The translations under genes were made by a program, and so were the position numbers. A stretch of DNA of 5,702 nt, from contig JAHEML010000301.1 of assembly GCA_024643705.1 (NCBI GenBank), forward strand, positions 1 to 5,702, in the 5' to 3' direction. The notes under the pieces were generated by a model, which made no database searches, was not told the DNA's origin, and was given only the letters and a program-made list of their open reading frames with translations. Positions 1 to 5,702 of the stretch are shown in pieces (the stretch's first letter is position 1; every line of letters starts with the position of its first letter). Origin of the DNA: Caldilineaceae bacterium. GTDB taxonomy: Bacteria > Chloroflexota > Anaerolineae > Caldilineales > Caldilineaceae.

Positions 1-686
1 GCCGGGATTGCACTCAGGGGAAAGGGCAAATAACGCTCGAAATTGTCGGGTGCGCCCCCAAAAAGGATGGCAAATGGCCCCACCTCGTCCACACCGAGCA
101 GATCCAGGGCCACCATGCCGGAAGCCTGCGCGATCTCCTGATCGGATTGATCCAGCAGCGAGACACCAACCCGCACTTGCTCCAACGGTTGAGGGCTGGC
201 GTTTTTTACTTCGCCCAGCACCCACAGCCCGCCAATGGTCGTTTCGCTAAAGTGTACGTTTTGGATCGTGATGGGGAGTGGTGTTGGGGTGGGGGTGGCG
301 TTGGCTAGATTCTCTTCCTCGTCTTCGGGCAATGGAATCACCAACTGCTGACCAATCTGGAGGGTGCGCGGGTCGAGAATGCCGTTGGCATCTTGCACGG
401 CTGCCACGGTAACCCCATACTCCTGGGCCACACCCAGGAGGCTGTCTCCCGGCTTGATGGTGTAGAGGATGGGGGTTGGCGTCACCGTTGCGGTGGCGGT
501 CGGTTCGGGTGTGTAGGGTGCCGGCGTGGCGGTGGGTGGCACAGTGACCAACGCGACGATCTCAACTGTCGGCGTTGGTTCTGGTGTGGGCGTTGGGGCC
601 AGGGTGATCACCTGCCCGCAGGCGGCCAACAACAGAACCATGGAGAATGAGATCAAGAGTTGCCAGTGGCGACGAATTAGAAACAC
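1..686 (-). CDS. LysM-domain lipoprotein, 3' end beyond window
   Basis: The 228 visible residues are a probable secreted lipoprotein that binds peptidoglycan or another glycan at the cell surface. The chosen start is a GTG at 686-684. It gives a basic N-terminus (IRRHW, residues 4-8), a hydrophobic stretch and a lipobox LAAC with the lipidated Cys at residue 23. An internal ATG at 641-639 would leave too short a signal peptide. A Thr/Pro-rich linker follows (about 29-72), with repeated PTP units. One LysM domain spans about 74-118, opening with YTIKPGDSL and ending IGQQLVIP. A second short PTPTP linker (130-136) leads into a beta-rich domain (139 on) containing GEVKNAS, which resembles FxLYD-type domains of secreted proteins. 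The frame stays open to position 1, so the C-terminus is missing. The gene diverges from the dehydrogenase gene. The LysM and lipoprotein calls are firm; the C-terminal domain name is tentative and the role is inferred. Confidence 0.85.
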   Translation of the reverse strand, partial: MFLIRRHWQLLISFSMVLLLAACGQVITLAPTPTPEPTPTVEIVALVTVPPTATPAPYTPEPTATATVTPTPILYTIKPGDSLLGVAQEYGVTVAAVQDANGILDPRTLQIGQQLVIPLPEDEEENLANATPTPTPLPITIQNVHFSETTIGGLWVLGEVKNASPQPLEQVRVGVSLLDQSDQEIAQASGMVALDLLGVDEVGPFAILFGGAPDNFERYLPFPLSAIP

Positions 687-745
687 GGATGGTTTCCCAA
701 GAATTGCCCAAGGAATGCAGGGATCGGCACAAGATTTTCTGGACG

Positions 746-751
746 AGTATA
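746..751 (-). promoter_or_regulatory. Candidate extended -10 promoter for the lipoprotein gene
   Basis: On the minus strand the sequence reads TGG-TATACT, a -10 hexamer with five of six consensus bases preceded by the TGn extension. No good -35 hexamer is visible at 17-18 bp, which is tolerated by extended -10 promoters. Transcription would begin near 739, giving a leader of about 50 nt before the GTG at 686. This spacing also argues against in-frame starts further upstream. Prediction by eye only. Confidence 0.4.
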
Positions 752-841
752 CCACACGAATGAGATGAAAATGTAATGAAGTGGGTTGGCAGCATCTCAT
801 CAGATGGCATTTGTCGGCACGAGCCTGGCGAAAAATCTTGA

Positions 842-870
842 TTGTCATCCGGGGTCAAACGTGTTACATT
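842..870 (+). promoter_or_regulatory. Candidate sigma-70-type promoter for the dehydrogenase gene
   Basis: TTGTCA (842-847, five of six consensus -35 bases) is followed after 17 bp by TACATT (865-870, four of six -10 bases). Transcription would start near 877, leaving a leader of about 58 nt before the ATG at 935. The position in the divergent intergenic region is sensible, but the -10 match is mediocre and no operator is recognisable beside it. Confidence 0.3.
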
Positions 871-922
871 GGTTTTGCCCTCGAAAGATAGTTACCCCAT
901 TGTCTCTATCGTCAAATTTATC

Positions 923-927
923 AGGAG
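923..927 (+). promoter_or_regulatory. Ribosome binding site of the dehydrogenase gene
   Basis: AGGAG lies 7 bp before the ATG at 935. It decides the start: the frame is open back to a TTG at 842, but that codon has no comparable Shine-Dalgarno. The 31 extra residues would also have no counterpart in the formaldehyde dehydrogenase family. Confidence 0.8.
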
Positions 928-934
928 AAACCCC

Positions 935-2125
935 ATGGCAAGCAATAGAGGTCTTGCGTATGTTCGGCCAGGTGTTGTCGAAGTGCGCTCCATCGACTAC
1001 CCCAAATTGGCTCTTGGTTCACGCAACTGTGAACATGGCGTAATTTTGAAGATCATTTCCACCAATATTTGCGGATCGGATCAGCACATGGTGCGGGGCC
1101 GGACGACTGCGCCCGAGGGCCTTGTGCTGGGCCACGAGATCACCGGCCAGGTGATCGAGGCTGGGCGAGACGTGGAGTATATTCGTGTGGGTGACATCGT
1201 GTCGGTTCCCTTTAACATTGCCTGTGGCCGATGTCGCAACTGCAAAGAGGGCAAAACCGGCATCTGCCTGAATGTGAACCCGGCCCGGCCCGGCGCTGCC
1301 TATGGCTATGTGGATATGGGTGGCTGGGTTGGCGGTCAGGCCGAGTATGTCATGGTCCCCTATGCTGATTTCAACCTGCTCAGATTCCCTGATCCCGACC
1401 AGGCCATGGAGAAGATTCGGGACTTGACTCTGTTGTCCGACATCTTCCCCACGGGTTTCCACGGCGCTGTCTCGGCTGGCGTGGGGCCGGGAGCCACTGT
1501 CTATGTGGCTGGTGCGGGGCCGGTGGGGCTGGCCTGCGCCCATTCGTGCCAGTTGCTCGGCGCGGCCGTTGTGATTGTGGGCGACATGATCCCCGAACGG
1601 CTGGCCCAGGCCGCCAGCTTTGGCTGCGAAACCATCGATCTGCGTCAGGATGCCTCCATCGAGGATCAATTGGAGGCAATTTTGGGTGTGCGCGAGGTCG
1701 ATTTTTCGGTGGACTGTGTGGGCTTCGAAGCTCGAGGCCACGGCCACGCCCATGTCCACGAGCAGCCAGCCACGGTGCTGAACACCGTCATGGGGATCAC
1801 CCGTGCCGGCGGCGGGATCGGCATCCCCGGCCTCTATGTGACGGGCGATCCCGGCGGCATCGACGACAATGCCAAGATCGGCATGTTGGGGATTCGCATT
1901 GGCCTGGGCTGGGCCAAGTCTCATCATTTCGTCACAGGCCAGTGCCCTGTCATGCGCTACCACCGGCAGTTGATGATGGCGATCTTGTATGATAAGGTGC
2001 AGATCGCCAAGGCTGTCAATGTCCAGGTGATTTCTCTGGACGATGGCCCTCAGGGATACCACGATTTTGATAAGGGCGCGGCGACCAAATATGTCATCGA
2101 TCCCCATGGGATGATCCCTGCGTAG
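935..2125 (+). CDS. fdhA: Glutathione-independent formaldehyde dehydrogenase (zinc, NAD)
   Basis: This 396-residue medium-chain zinc dehydrogenase most resembles the Pseudomonas putida formaldehyde dehydrogenase, which oxidises formaldehyde to formate without glutathione and can dismutate aldehydes using tightly bound NAD. The resemblance is recalled, not from a search. The catalytic zinc ligands are Cys46 (NICGSDQH), His67 (GHE) and Asp169. The structural zinc ligands are Cys97, Cys100, Cys103 and Cys111. All match the numbering of the Pseudomonas enzyme. The Rossmann motif GAGPVG is at 193-198, and Asp217 (VGD) suggests NAD rather than NADP. The family's extra loop with GFEARGHGH follows around residue 267. 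The protein is cytosolic. Length is normal for the family and nothing is missing. It stands alone between a divergent promoter region and a hairpin, so it may be a single-gene unit. The family is clear; formaldehyde as the natural substrate is inferred, since related enzymes accept other aldehydes and alcohols. Confidence 0.93.
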   Translation: MASNRGLAYVRPGVVEVRSIDYPKLALGSRNCEHGVILKIISTNICGSDQHMVRGRTTAPEGLVLGHEITGQVIEAGRDVEYIRVGDIVSVPFNIACGRCRNCKEGKTGICLNVNPARPGAAYGYVDMGGWVGGQAEYVMVPYADFNLLRFPDPDQAMEKIRDLTLLSDIFPTGFHGAVSAGVGPGATVYVAGAGPVGLACAHSCQLLGAAVVIVGDMIPERLAQAASFGCETIDLRQDASIEDQLEAILGVREVDFSVDCVGFEARGHGHAHVHEQPATVLNTVMGITRAGGGIGIPGLYVTGDPGGIDDNAKIGMLGIRIGLGWAKSHHFVTGQCPVMRYHRQLMMAILYDKVQIAKAVNVQVISLDDGPQGYHDFDKGAATKYVIDPHGMIPA

Positions 2126-2182
2126 CCAGCGGACCAAGCCAAGAGCCGACCGGAATCTATCCGGTCGGCTCTGCGCGCTGGC
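2125..2182 (+). terminator. Strong hairpin after the dehydrogenase gene, terminator-like
   Basis: AGAGCCGACCGGA (2142-2154) and TCCGGTCGGCTCT (2160-2172) form a perfect 13-bp stem with a 5-nt ATCTA loop. An outer pair, GCCAGCG (2125-2131) and CGCTGGC (2176-2182), could add 7 bp around an asymmetric internal loop. The hairpin begins right at the stop codon of the dehydrogenase gene. No T-tract follows, so it is not a classical intrinsic terminator. It may act as a U-tract-less terminator, as an RNA 3'-end stabiliser, or as partial read-through control into the downstream kinase gene. Confidence 0.55.
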
Positions 2183-2209
2183 TAGGTTGAGCGCAACCGG
2201 AGTGACGAG

Positions 2210-3178
2210 ATGGATCGAGCAGGCAAAAACGATGAACAGCTACTCCATCTGGTGCTGGAAGCCTATGGGCTGGCTGGCACACGGTGCCAACTGCTGCAAA
2301 GTTTGTGGAACCACGTGTACAAGGTAGAAACGCACGACGGGGCGTGTTACAGTCTACGCATCTGTGCCCCAGAGTTTACACAGCAGCGCTGGATGGAGGA
2401 CGAGCTTGCTTTTTTGGATTTCGCGGCTCGTGTGGGCACGATCTCTGCACCCCAGCCCATGCCCAATCGGCGCGGCACCCTGTTAACCGAGATTCCCACA
2501 GCCGATAGGACACGGCTAGCCTGCCTCTTTCGCTGGGTCGAGGGCGAGCGTTCCTCCCGCCATTTGACGACCGATCTGCTCCATCAATGCGGAAAGATCA
2601 CCGCCCATTTGCACGAAATCGGGCGCTCCTTTCCCTTCCCCGCCGAGACAAACGACTTTCGCAAGGGCTACCGCTATGATCAAGTGCTGGCTCGCTCCCA
2701 CCGGGACTGGATCGGGGAACACAGCGCCGAGATCGGCTCGGAGAACGAAGCTCTATTGCATCGGGCAATCGACTTTGTGGTGGCGGAGATGGACAAGGTG
2801 GGGCAGAACCCCCAGAATTACGGAATCATCCATTCCGACCTCCATTTTGGCAACTTTTTGGTGCACAACGGCGCGGTGAGCGTGATCGATTTTGACCAGC
2901 TGGGCCGGGGCCACTACTCTTTTGACATTGCCGTTTTGCTGACAGAACTGTATGATGATCCCGACACCCAGCCCGCATTCTGGCAGGCTTTCAAAGAGGG
3001 CTACCGCACAATCGCCCCCCTCCCCTTCGACGACGACGCAGAATTGAATCCTTTTCTGGCCGCGGGTGGGCTGGCTTTTCTGGATTGGGTCTACAACGCG
3101 CCCAACCCCCAGGTGCGGGAGGAAAAAATGAAGTGGGTTCCGGGTGTCTACGATTCCATCCGGGCGCAGATTGGGTGA
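2210..3178 (+). CDS. APH / homoserine kinase II-like phosphotransferase
   Basis: This 322-residue cytosolic protein belongs to the aminoglycoside phosphotransferase fold that also includes type II homoserine kinase and the stress kinase SrkA (YihE). Such enzymes move the ATP gamma-phosphate to a hydroxyl of a small molecule or to a protein Ser/Thr. The N-lobe carries VYKVET (36-41) and YSLRI (47-51). The catalytic loop is HSDLHFGN (208-215), with Asp210 as the likely base and Asn215 as a metal ligand. The metal-binding DFD sits at 227-229, and the conserved Asp239 lies in SFDIAVLL. There is no signal peptide or membrane segment. The ATG at 2210 is preceded by GGAG (2199-2202) at 7 bp spacing. 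A methyltransferase gene follows after 25 bp, suggesting an operon. The kinase fold is secure. The substrate is unknown, and nothing here points specifically to antibiotic resistance. Confidence 0.85.
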   Translation: MDRAGKNDEQLLHLVLEAYGLAGTRCQLLQSLWNHVYKVETHDGACYSLRICAPEFTQQRWMEDELAFLDFAARVGTISAPQPMPNRRGTLLTEIPTADRTRLACLFRWVEGERSSRHLTTDLLHQCGKITAHLHEIGRSFPFPAETNDFRKGYRYDQVLARSHRDWIGEHSAEIGSENEALLHRAIDFVVAEMDKVGQNPQNYGIIHSDLHFGNFLVHNGAVSVIDFDQLGRGHYSFDIAVLLTELYDDPDTQPAFWQAFKEGYRTIAPLPFDDDAELNPFLAAGGLAFLDWVYNAPNPQVREEKMKWVPGVYDSIRAQIG

Positions 3179-3192
3179 ACTGATCACAGTGC

Positions 3193-3197
3193 GAGGA
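3193..3197 (+). promoter_or_regulatory. Ribosome binding site of the methyltransferase gene
   Basis: GAGGA lies 6 bp before the ATG at 3204. It favours this start over the in-frame ATG at 3144, which would overlap the kinase gene by 35 bp, lacks a good Shine-Dalgarno and adds 20 residues of no recognisable character. Confidence 0.65.
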
Positions 3198-3203
3198 ATT
3201 TGC

Positions 3204-3968
3204 ATGAACCAAAACGAGCTGTTGGCGCTTTGGCGGCGCGAGGAACGGGAACCCATGGCAGGCTGGGACTTTTCGTATCTGGCTGGGCGTATGGTCCAGG
3301 ACGAACTGCCGTGGGACTACATCGCGCGGGCTATGCAGTTGATGGCTAACGCACAATCGGCCCTGGATATGGACACGGGCGGTGGCGAGCGCCTGCTGGA
3401 TATGCGCGCCCGGTGGCCTGCCCGGATGGTGGCAACGGAAGAATATCCACCCAATCTGGCTCTGGCAACCGAGCGGCTGGCCCCCCTGGGCGTAGAGGTG
3501 CGGGACGTTCGCATCACCGACGAAGACCCCTTGCCCTTCGACGACGCCGACTTCGATCTGGTTCTCAACCGTCATTCCGCCTTCAATGCTGCGGAAGTTG
3601 CCCGCATTCTTGCCCCCGGCGGCACATTCCTCACCCAGCAGGTCCACGGCATGTGGAGTTGGGATTTGATGGCCTACTTTGATGCCAAACCCCAGTGGCC
3701 CAATGCAACCCCAGAGCAGTATGTACCCCGGTTACAGGGGGCTGGTCTGGAGATTGTGGATGTGCAGCAGTGGGATGGAACCTTTGGCTTCACCGATGTG
3801 GGCGCGGTTGTCTACTATTTGAAGGCTGTGCCCTGGGAGGTGCCCAACTTCTCGGTGGAGACTCACCAAGATGGGCTTTTCGCTTTGCAGGAACGGTTGG
3901 AAATGACGGGCGATCTTTCCTTTTACGCGGGCTACTATACAATCGAAGCCTGCAAGCCGGTGGGGTGA
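3204..3968 (+). CDS. Class I SAM-dependent methyltransferase
   Basis: A 254-residue soluble methyltransferase with the Rossmann-like class I fold. The N-terminus has WDFSYL (21-26) and a helix around LPWDYIARA. The SAM-binding motif I is LDMDTGGGERLLDM (54-67). The first Gly of the usual GxGxG is Asp here, which I believe occurs in this subfamily. ATEEYPPN (77-84) marks the end of strand 2, LPFDDADFDLVLNRH (110-124) is the motif IV region, and EVARILAPGGTFLTQQV (131-147) is the post-motif segment. A later stretch, DVGAVVYYLKAVPW, is typical of a widespread uncharacterised methyltransferase family. The gene sits 25 bp after the kinase gene and 5 bp before the HutD gene, so all three are probably co-transcribed. 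Small-molecule methylation is likelier than RNA or DNA, but the substrate is not evident. Confidence 0.85.
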   Translation: MNQNELLALWRREEREPMAGWDFSYLAGRMVQDELPWDYIARAMQLMANAQSALDMDTGGGERLLDMRARWPARMVATEEYPPNLALATERLAPLGVEVRDVRITDEDPLPFDDADFDLVLNRHSAFNAAEVARILAPGGTFLTQQVHGMWSWDLMAYFDAKPQWPNATPEQYVPRLQGAGLEIVDVQQWDGTFGFTDVGAVVYYLKAVPWEVPNFSVETHQDGLFALQERLEMTGDLSFYAGYYTIEACKPVG

Positions 3969-3973
3969 TCTGG

Positions 3974-4645
3974 ATGATGCAGCAAGTGACTGTGGCTGAA
4001 CAAAAACAAGGTACATGGCATGGCGGCCAGCTCCACGAAATCTACCGTGACCCGCCCCACGGGGATTTTCCCAACGGCGACTACCGCCTGTGGATCGGCA
4101 CGGCAACCATCGAGCGTTCCGCGGCGTACAGCTACTTTCCCGCTGCCGAGAGGCTGCATATCCTTCTCTCCGGGGGCGGGCTGGCTCTGTATTTTAGCGA
4201 ACCGGACGAGAGCATAACCCTGGCAACCGGCGAAAGCTTCATCTTTTCCGGCGAGCGGCCGCTCCGCGTCAATCTGCTGGGCGCGCCGGTTTTCGCTTTC
4301 AATTTGGTCTATCGCTCCGGCCTTGCCAGTGGGGCTGAATTTGTGTCACTGGATGCCACGCCCAGCTCTGTCCCCGGTCAAACAATCGCCGGCGCGCCGC
4401 AAACCCAGATTATCTATGTGGTTTCGGGTTCAGTCGTTGTCCAGGTGGCAGATGGGCAGCATCTTCTGGCCCAGGGAGAGACGCTGATCTGGCAGGAAGA
4501 CGGTTCAGATTCCCAGCAGGTGCGCTGGTGGAGCCATAACACCGCCGCGGTCGTTGTGAGCGCTTTCGTCTCCGATCCCCAGCCCGCGACTCCTCCTCTG
4601 CCCGACTATCCGACTGTTTCCAACTATCCGACTGTTTCCGAATAG
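3974..4645 (+). CDS. HutD/Ves-family cupin protein
   Basis: This 223-residue protein matches the HutD/Ves family, a bicupin fold without an established enzyme activity. In Pseudomonas, HutD tempers histidine-utilisation gene expression; E. coli Ves is linked to stress and cold. Visible family signatures are WHGGQLHEI (15-23, where typical members have WKNGGG..REI), YRLWIGTATIE (37-47), YSYFPAAERLHILLSGGGLAL (52-72, discontinuous matches to the family's FSRFPG..R...LL.G.GL.L) and a second beta-rich half ending before residue 205. The tail is a Pro-rich extension with a six-residue repeat, DYPTVS-NYPTVS. The start is taken as ATG 3974, 8 bp after GGGG. ATG 3977 and GTG 3965, which would overlap the upstream stop as GTGA, are alternatives. 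It is the last gene of the kinase-methyltransferase group and overlaps the convergent FGGY kinase gene by 22 bp. Family call fairly secure; role unknown. Confidence 0.78.
   Translation: MMQQVTVAEQKQGTWHGGQLHEIYRDPPHGDFPNGDYRLWIGTATIERSAAYSYFPAAERLHILLSGGGLALYFSEPDESITLATGESFIFSGERPLRVNLLGAPVFAFNLVYRSGLASGAEFVSLDATPSSVPGQTIAGAPQTQIIYVVSGSVVVQVADGQHLLAQGETLIWQEDGSDSQQVRWWSHNTAAVVVSAFVSDPQPATPPLPDYPTVSNYPTVSE
4604..4639. repeat. 18-bp tandem duplication at the convergent gene ends
   Basis: Two adjacent 18-bp units (4604-4621 and 4622-4639) share 17 identical bases, ACTATCCGACTGTTTCC, and differ only at the first base (G or A). On the plus strand they encode DYPTVS and NYPTVS, the last residues but one of the HutD protein. 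On the minus strand each unit supplies the end of the FGGY kinase gene: SETVG then TAG. The kinase gene uses the stop at 4626-4624; the second TAG (4608-4606) lies 18 bp further on, in the same frame. Confidence 0.9.
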
Positions 4646-5702
4646 CGCAAAAGTGTGGCGGTTGCTTGGTCCAGGGTGGCAAAATCGCCCTGGCCCACCG
4701 CGGCGCAGATGGCCGCGCCCACGGCTGCTTCTTCGGCCAGCGCGGGGATATGCAGGGGCATAGCGAACCGATCCGCCAGAATTTCGGCCAGCAGACGGTT
4801 GCGGCGCACGCCGTTGCCCGCCCCCACCAAAGGCGAGCGCGGGCCGATCAGCGGCGACATCTGCTCCCCAAAGCGAAAGAAGCCCTGGGCCATACCCTCC
4901 AGCAGCGCCCGGGCAAAATGGCCGGGTGTAAAGTTGTGAGCCGATAGACCCCGAAAACTGGCACGCAGCGTGGGGTCCACCCGGCTGCCGCTGAAGAAGG
5001 GATCGCAGCGCAGGCCATCGCTGCCCGCCGCGACAGAGGCCGCCAACCCGGTCATACGCTCATACAGGTCGTCGCTGTCGGGCTGATCGTATAGCTGTTC
5101 GCCCACCTGACGAAAAAAGTTGAGAAGATAGGCATAGGAGCGCCCGCCAAACAGCCCGCCGCCAATGAGCAGGTAGTGGCCGCCGGGAAAGGGGCGATTC
5201 TCTAAACCGGGGACAAAGTGAAACGCATCGGTGCGGGCCGATATCTGCCCGCCTGTACCCACGTTGAGCAGCAGGCTGGTGGCCGGGTTTGGCACACTGC
5301 CGATAAAGCTGGCCTGGTTGTCGCCCAGGGCAATGCCCACGGGGATACCTTTGGGCAGGCCTGTGGCTGCGGCCACATCTGCCCCCAGCCCCCCCGCAGC
5401 CTGCCCCGCCACCCCCACCGGCGGAAATATCTCGGCGGGCAATCCCAGCCGTTCGATCAGCGCCCAGTCCCAGGCGTTTGCCACAATGTCGAAGATGCCA
5501 GCGCTGCCCGCCAGGGTTGGATCGCTGCGGGGCGGCGCACCCGTGAGAAAGGTGACAACCGCATCGGGGATGAAGCAAGCTGTCGACGGCCTGGCGGGCA
5601 GTTGGCCCTGTTGCTGGAGCCAAAAGAGGGACGCGCCCATAAAACCCGCGGCGGGCAGACAGCCCATGGGCCGAAAGGCTTCTACGCCACCGGCCAGGGC
5701 GA
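4624..5702 (-). CDS. FGGY-family carbohydrate kinase, sedoheptulokinase-like, 5' end beyond window
   Basis: The 358 visible residues are the larger C-terminal part of a sugar kinase of the FGGY family, which phosphorylates a sugar hydroxyl with ATP in the cytosol. The frame has no stop up to 5702. The Met at 5667 lies inside the fold, so the true start is outside and perhaps 100-140 residues are missing. The end of the N-terminal domain carries DPTLAGSAGIFDI and then ALGDNQASFIGSV, whose Asp (codon 5322-5320) corresponds to the catalytic base of glycerol kinase (GDQQ). The phosphate-binding strand LLLNVGTGGQISA opens the C-terminal domain. GAGNGVRRNRLLAEILADRF, near the C-terminus, is the FGGY_C signature region. 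The NVGTGGQ motif and the later GGGLFGGRSYAYLL suggest the sedoheptulokinase-like branch over xylulokinase or glycerol kinase; this is a judgement by eye. The gene converges on the HutD gene with no space for an intergenic terminator. Confidence 0.88.
   Translation of the reverse strand, partial: ALAGGVEAFRPMGCLPAAGFMGASLFWLQQQGQLPARPSTACFIPDAVVTFLTGAPPRSDPTLAGSAGIFDIVANAWDWALIERLGLPAEIFPPVGVAGQAAGGLGADVAAATGLPKGIPVGIALGDNQASFIGSVPNPATSLLLNVGTGGQISARTDAFHFVPGLENRPFPGGHYLLIGGGLFGGRSYAYLLNFFRQVGEQLYDQPDSDDLYERMTGLAASVAAGSDGLRCDPFFSGSRVDPTLRASFRGLSAHNFTPGHFARALLEGMAQGFFRFGEQMSPLIGPRSPLVGAGNGVRRNRLLAEILADRFAMPLHIPALAEEAAVGAAICAAVGQGDFATLDQATATLLRYSETVG

Noticed and set aside
272..300. G-rich run that might form a G-quadruplex
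   Set aside because: It is simply the complement of codons for the Thr/Pro linker of the LysM lipoprotein, and four runs of three or more G within short loops are not present.
793..806. Small palindrome CATCT-CATC-AGATG in the divergent intergenic region
   Set aside because: A 5-bp stem of this kind is expected by chance in 248 bp. There is no second copy and no known operator match.
842..934. 31-residue N-terminal extension of the dehydrogenase from TTG 842
   Set aside because: The ATG at 935 has an excellent Shine-Dalgarno and gives residue numbering identical to the known enzyme. The TTG coincides with a likely -35 box.
1019..2137. Long minus-strand open frame (372 codons) opposite the dehydrogenase gene
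   Set aside because: It is antisense to a gene with clear family motifs in every region. Its translation has no recognisable domain and fits the usual antisense shadow of GC-rich coding sequence.
2991..3647. Minus-strand open frame (218 codons) opposite the kinase and methyltransferase genes
   Set aside because: It spans the boundary of two well-supported plus-strand genes and encodes no recognisable protein.
3695..3973. 93-residue upstream extension of the HutD frame
   Set aside because: It lies wholly inside the methyltransferase gene, reads as Gly/Cys/Trp-rich nonsense, and family similarity only begins after 3974.
1..5702. CRISPR array, defence island, transposon, tRNA or rRNA
   Set aside because: No regularly spaced repeats, transposase or nuclease motifs, inverted element ends or conserved RNA sequences were seen on either strand.

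Overview
The window is GC-rich bacterial chromosomal DNA and is densely coding. It holds six protein genes: four complete and two running off the window ends. The best guess for the host is a member of Chloroflexota (Anaerolineae or Caldilineae type). The grounds are the Thr/Pro-rich linkers of the LysM lipoprotein, its LAAC lipobox, and the mix of gene families. This is inference from style; no rRNA or other marker gene is present.

Layout. (1) Positions 1-686, minus strand: a lipoprotein with one LysM domain and a C-terminal beta-rich domain, cut by the left edge. (2) Positions 687-934: a 248-bp divergent intergenic region with a plausible promoter for each side. (3) Positions 935-2125, plus strand: a complete zinc- and NAD-dependent dehydrogenase that closely resembles the glutathione-independent formaldehyde dehydrogenase of Pseudomonas putida. 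All seven zinc ligands fall at the same residue numbers. (4) Positions 2126-2209: a short gap with a perfect 13-bp hairpin, probably a terminator or processing signal. (5) Positions 2210-4645, plus strand: a tight three-gene cluster of an APH/homoserine-kinase-II-like phosphotransferase, a class I SAM methyltransferase and a HutD-family cupin. Gaps are 25 and 5 bp, so one transcript is likely. (6) Positions 4624-5702, minus strand: an FGGY carbohydrate kinase, closest in style to sedoheptulokinase, cut by the right edge. Its 3' end overlaps the HutD gene tail to tail by 22 bp, inside an 18-bp tandem duplication.

How the genes fit together. The dehydrogenase would oxidise formaldehyde or another small aldehyde or alcohol, and the FGGY kinase would phosphorylate a sugar. 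The kinase-methyltransferase-HutD trio looks co-expressed, but its substrate cannot be read from sequence. No histidine-utilisation gene lies beside the HutD protein. I see no mobile element, CRISPR array, tRNA, rRNA or defence system. The most unusual points are the HutD cassette outside a hut operon and the repeat-containing convergent gene ends. Nothing here clearly amounts to a new system.
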